64,000 bases of DNA from Coprinellus micaceus (taxonomy: Eukaryota; Basidiomycota; Agaricomycetes; Agaricales; Psathyrellaceae), in assembly GCA_951394405.1 (NCBI GenBank), contig OX596339.1:1054001-1118000 (forward strand), given 5' to 3'. This document shows, piece after piece, positions 41,485-52,183 of this stretch (position 1 is the stretch's first letter; each line of letters starts with the position of its first letter). The notes under the pieces were generated by a model. That model ran no database searches. It had not been told where the DNA came from and worked only from the letters and a program-made list of their open reading frames with translations. Position numbers and translations under genes: made by a program.

Positions 41485-42185
41485 GCAAGGCTGCGCCGAA
41501 CGAACTACCCCACCCCGAAGTGCCAATTCACGACCAACGTAACGACCTTTCACGACACCATCTAATTCTGGATTTCATTTCACAAGATACTCTATCTTCC
41601 TCACCCCTTCATCTAATGGTTTCGACGCTTCATTAACACCTTACTATCCTTTGACGTTCTGTTCTAATAACTTTTCTTGGGCGCTCGTTTGTCAAAATTT
41701 TCTGTCGTCTTCAGTTGTGGCACCATGCCCCGCTCTCCTTCCGCTGCTTGCTTTATCTAGACCTTTTTTGGCATCAATAATTGACTGCACGTACACCCTA
41801 TACTGCAGCATACCCCCACATCTTTCTGTCCCTCGTTTGCATCGAAGCCTCGAAACTGCTCAGCCTACCTACTCTACCATCATGGTCGCCTTTACTTCAG
41901 TATCTTCTGTTCGAACTTTCTGGACATGTCAATTTACATTCTGTTGGAGGAATCCATTGGTTCTCATTTCTTCCCTTCTGCCCCCTAGCTAAAATTAAAG
42001 CCTCACCTGACAAGGAACGGCGGTACTTATGCCTGACATCGGCCTAGTCAGGTAAGTCGATCACACTCTTCCGTTATCACTGACTCTCTCCTACCCCAGC
42101 GCTCACCTTCCACTACGCCTAAGTTGCAAGAGTAATCAAGATCCATCGTCCCCGATTAATCCTCGACGCCCAAGCAAATTTGGCT
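41485..42185. other. 3' UTR of the zinc-ribbon gene and promoter of the next F-box copy
   Basis: Strongly T/C-rich between 41500 and 41850, typical of a fungal 3' flank. No gene seen. Confidence 0.45.
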
Positions 42186-43923
42186 ATGGGAATGCTGCAG
42201 TCCGTAGTAGCCGCCAACCAAGATGAAGTACAGCCAGCCTGCGCAAGCTTGAACGATCTCCCGGCGGAACTCCTGCTCAAGATCCTGGCAGAGGACAGCG
42301 AGGTAACCTCTTTGGGCCTAGCATACACTTCACGATCGACACAGCGAACTAAAGTCGTACTATCCCCAGTTCACCACCCGACGATCCCTCCGTACCCTCC
42401 GACTGGTATGCCGCTACCTCGACAAGATAGTGAGGCATCGCGCGGCAGCGTACCTTCGGCTTCGCGGAGACCTTGCGAAGGTCGAAGCCATGGCCGCTGC
42501 TCCAAGCGTCTTTGACGATTCAGCCCAAACGCTGCGTCTGGAGGGTCATCACTACCCGGCTGGGCACCGAGGGTGGCAAGCCCTGGCCAACCTGATCAAG
42601 AAGATGAAAAGAGTACAGACTGTCGAGTACGTGTTTCGAATTTGGATGTTTCTCGTCGTCGAGCTAAAAGACGATTGCTTTAGGTGGGCCGATGATGGGT
42701 CCCTGAACGAGATCGTTGTGGATGCTATGGCGCAGTTACCCTTGTTGGACACCATCGAATTGAAATTCCTTCGCGTCTCTCCCTCTGATAGGCTTAGGTT
42801 CCCCCAGGCCGTGCTCGCCAGGCTAAAATCCATTACCCTTGACTTTGCTTGCTTCCACTTCGCCAACACTGGTCAACCAGTGCCCGTGATCGACCCCGAG
42901 ACCAAGAAGGCCCTCCGCTACTTGATTACCAGTACCCCCAAGCTCGAGCACCTCGAAGTTGGGCCGATCGGGCTGGAGATACTCACTCTCGAGTTCATCG
43001 ACGAAGAGTTGGAACGTCAAGTGGATTTTCGACCTTCCCTTCGAAGCATCACGGCGAATGCCATCACGCTCCTCCCCACGTCCCCAAGTTCGACGGGAGC
43101 ATTTCTCTCCCAGCTATCGTCCCTCCAAGTCCCCAACAATCGCGACTCTGATCAGGTCGTCTGGGCCACTCTGCGTACATCCGGTGTACAGTTGAAGACC
43201 ATAAAGGTCGAGATAGCATCCATTGGCCTGCTGCAGTATGTTGGGTCCTACCAGGGACTGCAGGTATTCCACATCGCGGGGTGGGATGCTATCGTCCACA
43301 GCCTTCTTGCATCCGTTCTGCCTGAGCATCGCGCAACGCTGACCGACTTGAGGTTGCTGGTGGCAAAGCACACCTACCACCCATCACTGTGGCAGGATCC
43401 AACATCGACTTGACGCCATTACACAGGTTTCGCCGACTTGAAATATTGGATCTGGTATTTCAGGTGGACAACGACGATAATGCGGCCGGCGGCCATTTGG
43501 TGAGTCTGGCTAACCTTGGTGCTGTTCCGCTCCATTGCAACTCCTGATTACTCTGTCTCCCTCGCTTAGAAATTCGCGCTTAATAGTCTCACGACACTAT
43601 CCAACAACCTCAAAGTGCTTTATCTGCATGCGACCTGCATGGCCCGCCGTGAATCTGTTCGCACCGACTCGCTTCGTTCGCTCCTCAGTCGCATTGGACA
43701 ATTCCGCTTCGTCATACGGCCGAGCAACTGGCAGAGCCTGCGAGTGGTTGTCAGGACGCTCGAGCTCAACTTCAACATACCTGGTATTCCGCAAGTTGTT
43801 ACTCATATTGCGCATCGGGTTGCACCGTTGAAGAACTATGAGAAATATGGACTCAGGCTGGATTACGGGCTCACAGAGTCGATGAATGAAAGGAATGAGT
43901 ACTACATTCAGCAGGCGGGGTAG
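42186..43923 (+). pseudogene. F-box subfamily II copy with one frameshift
   Basis: Exons 42186-42302, 42370-42626, 42684-43499, 43570-43923, with the family's phase pattern. F-box core LNDLPAELLLKIL is completed by RRSLRTLRLVCRYLDKIV in exon 2. Exon 3 reads normally through ATLTDLRLLVAK, but near 43394 one base is missing: the literal frame stops at 43413, whereas homology continues as GSNIDLTPLHRFRRLEILDLVF, giving the expected phase at the 43500 donor. Exon 4 is intact (RFVIRPSNWQSLRVVV). Splicing cannot explain the change, as every possible short intron leaves the wrong frame. Probable pseudogene or one-base sequence error. Confidence 0.7.
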
Positions 43924-44940
43924 GGGAGTGCTGTGGCGCCTTCGCTTCAGGATATTTTGCAACTTAGAGGTTTTAATCAGTCGAGAGATGCATCTAGTTA
44001 CTAGCCTGGATATTCATAGCAATCTAGTTCTTCGAGTCTTGATCCCATCCAAGCGCAACCTGCTTCTAAGACTCAGGCAGCGAGTGGCGCAGTGAAAGCC
44101 AGCCGTGCTCGACCTTCTTTTCGTGTTCTCCTTCCTTGGACCTCTTCTACTGACGTCGGGGGTGCTCATCTCCACAGGGAACCACTGGGAACCGAATAGC
44201 GTCCTTAAGCGCCCGCTGGAAGGCCTCGGCATCTTTACGTGTGGTCTAGACCGGGGCCCAGACCTTCAGATAAGGGGACAGGGTCAAGAGTGTTGTCCGT
44301 CGCGTCTTTCTCCTCGACCATCACCTTCCCTCCTCCCCGTCCCTCACGACGTCCTCCTCCCCTCACTCACCGTTCTCCCCCGCGATTTCCCTCATGAACG
44401 CCGTCCGGAAGACACCTGGGGCCGTTTGATCATTCTCAATCCGGCAGGGTCATTTCGATTTGGTCACAGCAGGGTCAGGCTGGATCGGGCGTGCTGCGTG
44501 CGGTCGGGTGCAGGAAAGGGGCAGGGATGGCGATAACAGGATGAGGGAATATGTGCACTCGTATGTTTCCTGTTCCTACTCTATTCACGATGTATCCACA
44601 GACAATACACTTTTTGCGACTCGATCACCGAGATCTCTTTTGCGAAGGTTTTAGCTCTGGCCGAGCCCCACGCTGGATGAATCCGAGAAGGGGTGGGTAA
44701 AGGGCTTCTATTCTTCCGATAGGTTTGCTCCAACACGCCCAGTCCCCGAGATTCCAGCATTTTCCAAGTGCCTCGAGGCTCTCAGTTTCAAGATCTTCTG
44801 TCAAATTTGCAGTGCACACGTGGTCCGGCAAGAACCGTGCACCATCAAGGCTCTCTCATATATTCTAGGCGAGGCACGGAGCATTACCGCTCCTCGAGTT
44901 TTTCGTCCCTTCTCCCCCATCTACCACCATCTCCACCGCG
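43924..44940. other. 1-kb intergenic region with one GGGCGCTT site
   Basis: TTAAGCGCCC at 44205-44214 is 730 bp upstream of the 44941 start. Short frames here show no conserved content. Confidence 0.45.
44205..44214. promoter_or_regulatory. GGGCGCTT motif (TTAAGCGCCC)
   Basis: Exact octamer far upstream of the 44941 gene. It may belong to an unseen transcript. Confidence 0.3.
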
Positions 44941-45899
44941 ATGGGCAGCGCTGCGAGCCGCGATTCCCCGTACTCGATGCCTGGCACACTGTCGATGGAC
45001 TCGGTGTCGCCAGTGCAGGTTGATGGCATCCTCTGCTCAACCAATGACGCTTCCGACGTCATTGACCCTCTTCCCCCTCAAGAAGATGACCGCAATGATC
45101 CAGACGAATTGGTGCGTTGTTCTGTTTTTGTCCAAGGATCCAAACCTTGATCTCTATAAATTCCTGTCCTACCTTGCATTGTTCCGCTCACACTATCCTT
45201 CTGCCTTTGTAGGGTGACCAGGAAGTCCTCTCTAAATCTAAATCTCCTGGCTTGATATCTTTCGCTGGTCTGCGAGTGCCTTTCCAACCACCAAGCAACC
45301 TCGAGAGTGCTTCCGATCCCACGACGCCGCGGGCTCGCTCGACACCCTCACCCTCATCTACCGACTCCTCCGCAGTCGCAACACCCACTTCATTCAGCCC
45401 CAATATGATCGACATCCAGTTCCACTCTCCCAGCTCTCAGATCGTCGGAACTCCCTTTGCGACGAGCGACGCACCCTTCGAGTACCCCTTCCCCACGGAC
45501 ACATCGCCAAGTACCTCCGCTGGCTCGGGGATATCGCACTTCCCTTCCCCCGCCTCGTCCTCTCTCTCCGTCGGACCCCCATCACCCTCACACATCCTCC
45601 CCCTAACGGCCCTCCCAAATGGAACGATCGGCTACCACTCTCCTTACGCCCTACCCATGAGCGCGTCGGACTTCCCGTCTGGGCAAATACACTTGACGCA
45701 CCCCAAGATGCGCACGACCCCGATCCCACCGAGCCTTCTGAAGAAGCAGCAAGATAAGTTGCAGCGAAACCGCGCGAGGAGATCCACGGTCGATATCTCG
45801 GCGGCGGCGCTTGCGCACAGCGGCGGGGTCCACCACGCTGGAAGCGATGGGAACCTTAAAGCCAGAGGCAGACCGGTCAGCCTTCAAGTCAAGTCATGA
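44941..45899 (+). CDS. Ser/Pro-rich protein with possible N-myristoylation signal
   Basis: Two exons, 44941-45111 and 45213-45899; 285 residues, joined in phase 0 across a 101-nt intron (GTGCGT ... TTTGTAG), longer than most here. The N-terminus MGSAASRD fits the N-myristoyltransferase pattern (Gly2, small residues, Ser6), which would tether the protein to membranes. The remainder is Ser/Pro/Thr-rich and probably disordered (TPRARSTPSPSSTDSSA). Near the C-terminus is a basic helix, PPSLLKKQQDKLQRNRARRS. No domain is recognised. A signalling adaptor role is conceivable but unsupported. Confidence 0.65.
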
Positions 45900-47105
45900 C
45901 TGTAGGTCACTCGACCTTCGTAGCTTCCCTCCTAGCGCCAATACCCTCGCAGCCTTGCCTCGCATTTCAAACGGTTGTAGCGCGACAGTCGCAACCTCGA
46001 GGGCACTATGCATCGCGCTTGGTTCTGCCCCGACGTCGTCATCGGCAACATCATCCCACTCGTCATCGCGGGTTATCTTGGACGTTTTTAGGTTGTTTCT
46101 TAAGGTTCTTTCACATCGTTGCTCGGGGTTCTTTTTGTTTGGGTGATTTCGTGGGCTTCTCAAGTTTTGGGTTCTTCGTTTCGGGGTGTCTATTTGGTCA
46201 ATTTACATTACGGGTTTTGCTTCTATCACATCTTCATACATTCCTCCCCTCCCTTCCCCTGCCTCCTTCAGCATCTCCATCTCCATCTCCCCTTGGTTGT
46301 TCCGAGCCTTATTTCAATCGGTTCGCTTTCGTCGACGAGTTTAGGTTTTGTTGGTGATTTCTTGGCCGCCAGACCCCTGCACCTTACACCCTTCCAACCA
46401 GCCCGCGCGTCTGGGTCCCTGGTCCGGCGCTGCGTGGGCTGTCTTTGCATGCCCGCGCATACTGCTGCCTCAGGCAACCACATGTACTCTCGAATCCAAA
46501 AAGAGGGCATGTGTCTATCCACTAAACATTCCCCCTCCCCTCATTCCTACCTCACAATATTCGCCTCCTACCATTGTTGTCTAGGTTTTCGATGGATTAC
46601 CTTTCCTCATTCCCGACTCCCCTTACTACGATTGCACACGCGCACATATAGACCTGCCACTGCCACATATATAAAACACGACGTGCGGGTTCGCGTAGGC
46701 ATGCTTCACTCACCGCTTGTACTCTATAATTACGATACGAGCTTCTACGATACATACACGCTTTGGTTCCTCCCCTGCATCTTCAGCGCATCGTTCATCG
46801 CTACCATACCCCCTGCTCTCCCTTGATACCCTTCTACTACCTCCAACGTTTTGTGGTTCAATCCAGATCCCTTCTAGCTCGGTGATAACTGCAACGAGCG
46901 CGACTTCTAGCTTTGCGTCGCGATAGGATGTGATCGACGAGGAAGGCCCGAGGGTCCAAACGTTCACGTCGAAGGTTTACCCCCGGCAGTTCAGACTTCC
47001 TGCATCAGAAGCCTGTCGGACTCGCCGCAATGCTGTGGCAGCCAATCCGACTTGAAAAGGGCAATGACGCCATGGGGAGAGGGTAGAGGTCACCGGCGCC
47101 TATTC

Positions 47106-47500
47106 AGGTATCACGATGACGATACTAGTAGTAGGCTTCGCGTATCCGGATCCGCAGACATAGCCTTTGCGATCGACGAGGAATAAGGTGGGTGGACCGA
47201 ACCAAGAGTGGGGTACGTGTCTTTGGAAGAAATGTGACCAGGCGGCTGGGAGGGTGCGACGTTGATGATATCATAGATGAGCGAACACTCCCAAGTATTT
47301 CCAGACGTGGATGTGAGGCGAATATTGGTCGTCATGGAAGGAGGAGGAGGTCCACGGTGAACGAAGAGGGATTCGGTTCGGGAGACCTTTTGCATATTGC
47401 TGTGCATCTGTGACGTAGAGACATGGAGGAAGTGGAGAGGGTCTGAATAGATTAGTGACCACCCCTTTATGGCCTGAGTATAGACCTGCAACTCTTGCAA
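47106..47500 (-). other. possible gene or remnant, unresolved
   Basis: One frame is open for about 130 codons. Another reads HDDQYSPHIHVWKYLGVFAHL, then a single TGA (near 47277), then PAAWSHFFQRHVPHSWFG, PPTLFLVDRKGYVCGSGYAK and a stop at about 47107. The second has the more protein-like composition but is broken by the stop, and no intron removes it cleanly. It could be a decayed gene. Confidence 0.25.
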
Positions 47501-47742
47501 GACCCCTAGACGCCATGCCCCACTATTAAGTGGAGAGAACGAGAATGCACGGGGGGAACGACGACGTCGGGTGATGAAATGGGCGTGGTTGATTCGGTTC
47601 GCTACGACTAGCGTTTGCTGTAAGGCCAGTGCGAAATGCGGCTTCCCTGATATGGGAAGCTATTGGTAACGTAGACGATTTGGAATAGATCCCGAACGTC
47701 TATCATTCGGTGATTTTTCGTTCTCGGAGTTGCCGACCCAGA

Positions 47743-47753
47743 AATAAGCGCCC
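47743..47753. promoter_or_regulatory. GGGCGCTT motif (AATAAGCGCCC)
   Basis: Exact octamer with the favoured flank, about 240 bp upstream (minus-strand sense) of the unresolved frame at 47106-47500. Confidence 0.35.
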
Positions 47754-48213
47754 AACGCCTGCTTACTCAGCGCTCAGATCGCCAAGGATCGCCGGTCAAG
47801 GTTAGGAGAAACAAGCCGGGTGCCATTTTGGTAGACGTGGAAGAAGGCTTGTCTCTCCAAGAAATCGGCCATCCAAAACGGTGGCCCTTGTGAGGAGCGG
47901 TGGATAAGTGAACCTTATTAGTTCCACCCTTCAACGGATGTCGGGTTAGTCCGACGACACTCTCGAGGCCAAAACTGCTCACGTGTGAGATGGCTAAACC
48001 CAGATACCATGCCCATACCGTCGAGCTTGAGTCGGCGTGGTGTGCACCAAAGAGTACCCTCTGATCGCAACTTAGGTGACTCAGCGGTGAAAGGCGGAGA
48101 CTGTGGCGGGCAACGTCCACAGAGAACCCTCGGACGAAGTCTCCAATTGGTCAGGAAGAAAGTACAGGCGTATATGTAGTACAGCTGAGCAAGAGAATAC
48201 CCGAAATCCGTAA

Positions 48214-50027
48214 CTAGAGTGATATTTCATCGTCAGCGTCGGGGCCGGGTTCGTTGAGAAGTCCGGTCATAACGTAGTCCTCTTCCACGGCGTACACACC
48301 CTCACCTCGATACACGATCTGAATAGAAACTGCGATCCGTTGAGGGTCAGGTTCTTGGGAATCCCGACTACAAGGCGCAGCTCCATCCAATTAGCCGGGA
48401 CTTGCTGTTGTAGCTCGATACCCCCAGTCATGTAAACAAGGACGCCAAGGAAATCATCAATCGGGTGAATGAGCTGTGGGGTGCCCTCTTGAAAACGGTC
48501 GTATCCGATGAAGTTCAAATGAATGACTTTGAGGTTCGCAATGCCGTGCGAGAATATTGCGGAGACGTTCGAAACCTAGAGCGAAGAGGCTACGTTAACA
48601 GAGTGCTTGCAACGACGGAGATGGATAGTGCTCACCAAGAGATTTTTCAGGTATTCGGAGGACATATCGACGGCATGATGCACCAAATTCAGCCTCTCCA
48701 TATTACTGAAGGAAGTCAAATTGCCGAGGACGGCAGCGGTATCCCACAGCATTGCGTCTGGCCTGCTACGATAGATGACATGGCCCCCTCCAGCCTGGCT
48801 CGGAAGGAACCGCAGATCGGACAGGGTTGCGCTGTGCGGCGGCAGGGCGTGCGCCAGGAGTTGGACATCTTCGTCGAGGACGAAGTGCTCATTGGATGAT
48901 GAGTAAACGTCCAGATGGAATACGCTTAAACCGTGGTAGTGGTGGAGATATTCGATCAGCGCCAAAGAAAGCGAATGTACCATGATCGTCCTCAGCCGCA
49001 CTTCCGACGTACGCAGCAAATCCCACATACGCTCGTGCTCTTGGCGATCGTTGGTGACCCGCAGTGTTGAAAGTTGTGCAAATAATCCGATGGCACTCGG
49101 GGTTGCGGGGAACTGGATGGCAAGGGGACTGAATTTCCGGAGAGGTGGCCTGAAGCTTGGGCGGCTTTGAAGATGCGCGAAAAGCGCGTCGAGATTGATC
49201 GGCGCGTGCATTGGGTGCAGGACCGGTCCTTGAATTGAGATACGGGTGTCCATAGGGCCAATGTCCAGGTGCTCGAGCGCGGGAGCGTTGGCGATGAGGT
49301 AGCAGAGGGCGGCCTTTGCACAAGCGGGATCCCATTCTGGATGACGATCCGTGGCAAGGACACGGAACTGTATAGACAGACTCGTGAGTTTGAATGCCAT
49401 GGACTTGGATAAGGTCATGAGTCGGTTGAGCTTCGTCGGTTTACCACTGAATTCAATCGCGAGGCTTCGCAAAAACGAAAGCTGGGAAATGGAGTCCAAG
49501 ACTTTCAAGTCGACGCTTTCCCGGACAACCCACCTGTATATATACAATATTTTGAATAAGGATAACCCCTGTTCAAGCGACCGTAGGCTACATACCTAAT
49601 CCTACGCAGGCCTTCCATCTTCCTGATCAACTTCGCCAGGACTACCCCTCCATAATGGTCCTCTGGGTGGTCATGCCTTGTAATGTGCAGAGTCCGACAA
49701 CACCCATCGAAGGCGTTCGGGGTGGACAGCATAGCCTCGACCTTGGCGAGGCTACCTACGAGGGAGAGCCTTTCCGCGACTTGATCCTTCACTAACTCAT
49801 CGAGAGCACGAGACACCAGCCTCAGAGTGCCTAAAGCACGCTTCGTGGGTATCTGTTTGCAGAGAGGAGCAGGGCCGCGTGAGTAGGTGGGCAAGGTATA
49901 GGTTGACGATTCGCGTTACCTGGAAGACTATGTCCAGAACGAGTTCCTTCGGAAGGTCGTAGAACGATGATAGAGAGAGAGGCGCATCGTCTCGTGGAAT
50001 GAGAACTTCCTGCGGGAGAGAGGACAT
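48214..50027 (-). pseudogene. F-box subfamily II copy with C-terminal frameshift
   Basis: Exons 50027-49920, 49852-49596, 49533-48636, 48575-48214. F-box core FYDLPKELVLDIVF, then RALGTLRLVSRALDELV; repeats such as LEHLDIGPMDTR; the last exon has NWMELRLVVGIPKNLTL. From about 48330 the literal frame gives unrelated residues and stops at 48267. One frame over, the sequence reads IQIVYRGEGVYAVEEDY and TGLLNEPGPDADDE to a stop at 48214, matching RIVLKEQDVYG and TELLNEPG of the 52184 gene. So only the last 35 or so residues are affected. A truncated but otherwise functional protein is possible. Confidence 0.65.
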
Positions 50028-50530
50028 GGATTCAGCCGTTGTCGAGCGAGTCGGGGATTGGCAGTGAAGGAGAGTTCTTTGGTCAGGGTTCTGGGTAGGT
50101 AATAGTTGACTTTGAGCCTGAAAGACCCAGTGAACAGGACATGTCCTTCTAGTACACGTAATAAGGCCACGGGAGATCAAACAGAGCCAAAGAAGCTTCA
50201 ATGGAAGCGGCCTGGGTTCATCCGGCTTCCATATTTACCCTGCCACTAATTCCAGGAAAGCCGAAAAACGTTGTGCAGAACTAAGCAAGAAGGAAAGGTA
50301 ATTCCGGATGTACGATGCAACCCAAGGTCCTCAGCGAGTCATCCGACGTATCAAAACTCTAGCGAACCACCCTTGGACCGATCGGGCGCCATTTTGGGCG
50401 CTTATTTGCCACGCAGTGACTCAAGCAACGCCCCTCAGCGTCTCTCCAAATCAAACTAAAATATCATTCAGTTAATCGCGTACAGCTTCGTATTCGACTC
50501 ACTGTTTGTATGCTACATACCGTCGCGGAG
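50028..50530. other. promoter of the 50027 F-box copy
   Basis: Contains GGGCGCTTAT at 50396, 370 bp upstream of the ATG at 50027. No gene seen. Confidence 0.45.
50396..50405. promoter_or_regulatory. GGGCGCTT motif
   Basis: GGGCGCTTAT, same core and flank as at 56422 and 47743. Confidence 0.4.
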
Positions 50531-51586
50531 TCAGATAAAGAATGGAAAAGCCCATTTCCCCTCCCCCTCAATCCAATGTCCGTCATCCACTTCAAATCCA
50601 CGTACCATGCTCCTCAAAAGGAAGACGATCTCGCGCTCCCACTCCGGGTCCAACCCACACTCCCTGACGACCATATCATACCGATAAAGCAAGGCGAAGT
50701 TGAGCTTGAGGTATTCTTTGAGCTTGGGGGCATCAAGGTGCATGAGTGGTGGGTCGTCCTCTTCTTTACGTAGGTTTGTCCCTCCTTCTGCCCTCAGCCC
50801 ACCCCTCGCAGCTTCATCGGCTTCCCGAGCCATCTTCCAGAACTTCCTGTGAGGAACCTGCTGTGCGTCGTGGTCCATCGACTGCGTCTCGTCGCGGTAA
50901 GCGTACGCATAGGACTGCATCTTCGTGTAGTCCCCACGTTGAAGCAGACTCTCCGCGCCCCCCTTGCCACTCTCCCCGCCTAAAGTCCCAGCTGCCACGA
51001 TAAGGTTGAACAGCACGTATGTTCTCAGCGCCGACTCCATGACCCTCGACCACCCGAAATGGTGTCCCCACGAAAGCCGAATCATGGTACCCAACGGTAT
51101 CTCTGGATGGTTCGCCAACATCAGAAGCGTCTCCGTGCCCTTCTTCCTCGTATTTTCATCCGACTCCTGATCGACGCTTTCAGCGAAGAGTACTTTGACG
51201 ACATCCGCGAGGTCGCCGTGGCTTGTCGAGTACGTGGGTTTAGAGGGTGGTAAGGTAGTGTCGCGATGTACTCGCTTGATCCAAGTCTCTATCTTCTGTC
51301 CGTTGTTATCAAGATATTCGGGGTGTTTTGCCTTCACTTCATCGGAATAGATGACTGGGCCAGAGGCGGGGAAGGGTTGAGGCCAGGGAGAAGGGTACTT
51401 GGCTCGCTCGGTATCGGAGAAGGTGCGGATGGTAGAGATCAATGCGCGCACAAAGTGGTTCAACTCGCCCGCGTTGGGGGATTTGGCGAAGAACCCAGTT
51501 GTGCGAGGGGTGTAAGCTGGGTTTTCGCGTACGAACTTGACGTTTTTGGCCAGGAGATTCCAGGGGATGTTATGCTCTTGGTGCAT
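50531..51586 (-). CDS. Hypothetical protein, 351 residues, no recognised domain
   Basis: A single open frame from ATG 51586. It lacks a signal peptide or membrane segment. The sequence is mixed alpha-helical in composition with many charged and aromatic residues (MHQEHNIPWNLLAKNVKF, IRLSWGHHFGWSRVMESALR, LNFALLYRYDMVVRE) and looks like a folded cytosolic protein, unlike the low-complexity genes nearby. It is not related to the F-box genes on either side. Divergent from the 52184 gene with about 600 bp between them. No function is proposed. Confidence 0.7.
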   Translation of the reverse strand: MHQEHNIPWNLLAKNVKFVRENPAYTPRTTGFFAKSPNAGELNHFVRALISTIRTFSDTERAKYPSPWPQPFPASGPVIYSDEVKAKHPEYLDNNGQKIETWIKRVHRDTTLPPSKPTYSTSHGDLADVVKVLFAESVDQESDENTRKKGTETLLMLANHPEIPLGTMIRLSWGHHFGWSRVMESALRTYVLFNLIVAAGTLGGESGKGGAESLLQRGDYTKMQSYAYAYRDETQSMDHDAQQVPHRKFWKMAREADEAARGGLRAEGGTNLRKEEDDPPLMHLDAPKLKEYLKLNFALLYRYDMVVRECGLDPEWEREIVFLLRSMVRGFEVDDGHWIEGEGKWAFPFFI

Positions 51587-52183
51587 TGCACTTCGTCTGT
51601 CCTGTTCGCGAAAGGGCTAGGGTGAAGAGTAGGGGGGACGGGGAATCAGTGGCCTCCGCACACCGCTCATTTTTATCACAGACGGTCATCACTATGACTC
51701 CCCATTCGGTCCCTTGGTTACCATAGACGCCAAACGATATGTCGCAGCCGAGACACATTCAAGTTGTGACTGAGAGGCCCCCAGCAAGCCCGAGGAAAAA
51801 CCCTGGCGAGCCGATAGGTACGATTGTGAGGCGGGTACCTTTTGACAGGGTGACAGCAGGAGCGAGTCGCGAGAACTGCGAACAGATATCAGGCGAACGA
51901 GATTAGCCGAATGGGTCCGTCGCGCCGTGACCCCGTATAACGAGCCTCCAGGCAGTCGAGGGCTGGAATCCTGGCAAGATGAGACGGACTTGACGACTTT
52001 GAGGGGTTTGAATTGGGTTCTGCATCCGAGTCGGGACATTCAACTGAACCTTTGGTTTTGTTTGATTGAAGCGGCCTTGCCACGTGTGTTTAAAGTTCGA
52101 CGCACTATCCTTTAGAAGGAACGTTTACTTTCGACGACCAGGATCGCTGCAACACGAACCTGCGAGTCCGAATCCAATAATCC
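51587..52183. promoter_or_regulatory. divergent promoter region
   Basis: About 600 bp between the 51586 and 52184 start codons. No copy of GGGCGCTT was found here, unlike other F-box promoters. Confidence 0.4.

Larger units (their letters stand above)
45900..48213. other. 2.3-kb intergenic region, possible unresolved minus-strand gene
   Basis: The first 900 bp is T/C-rich and looks like 3' UTR. Around 47106-47500 the minus strand has two competing open frames with gene-like codon use. A copy of AATAAGCGCCC lies at 47743. No model could be fixed. Confidence 0.45.

Noticed and set aside
43355..43396. Intron ending at CTGTGGCAG to rescue the 42186 copy
   Set aside because: Every available GT upstream leaves the following exon in the wrong frame.
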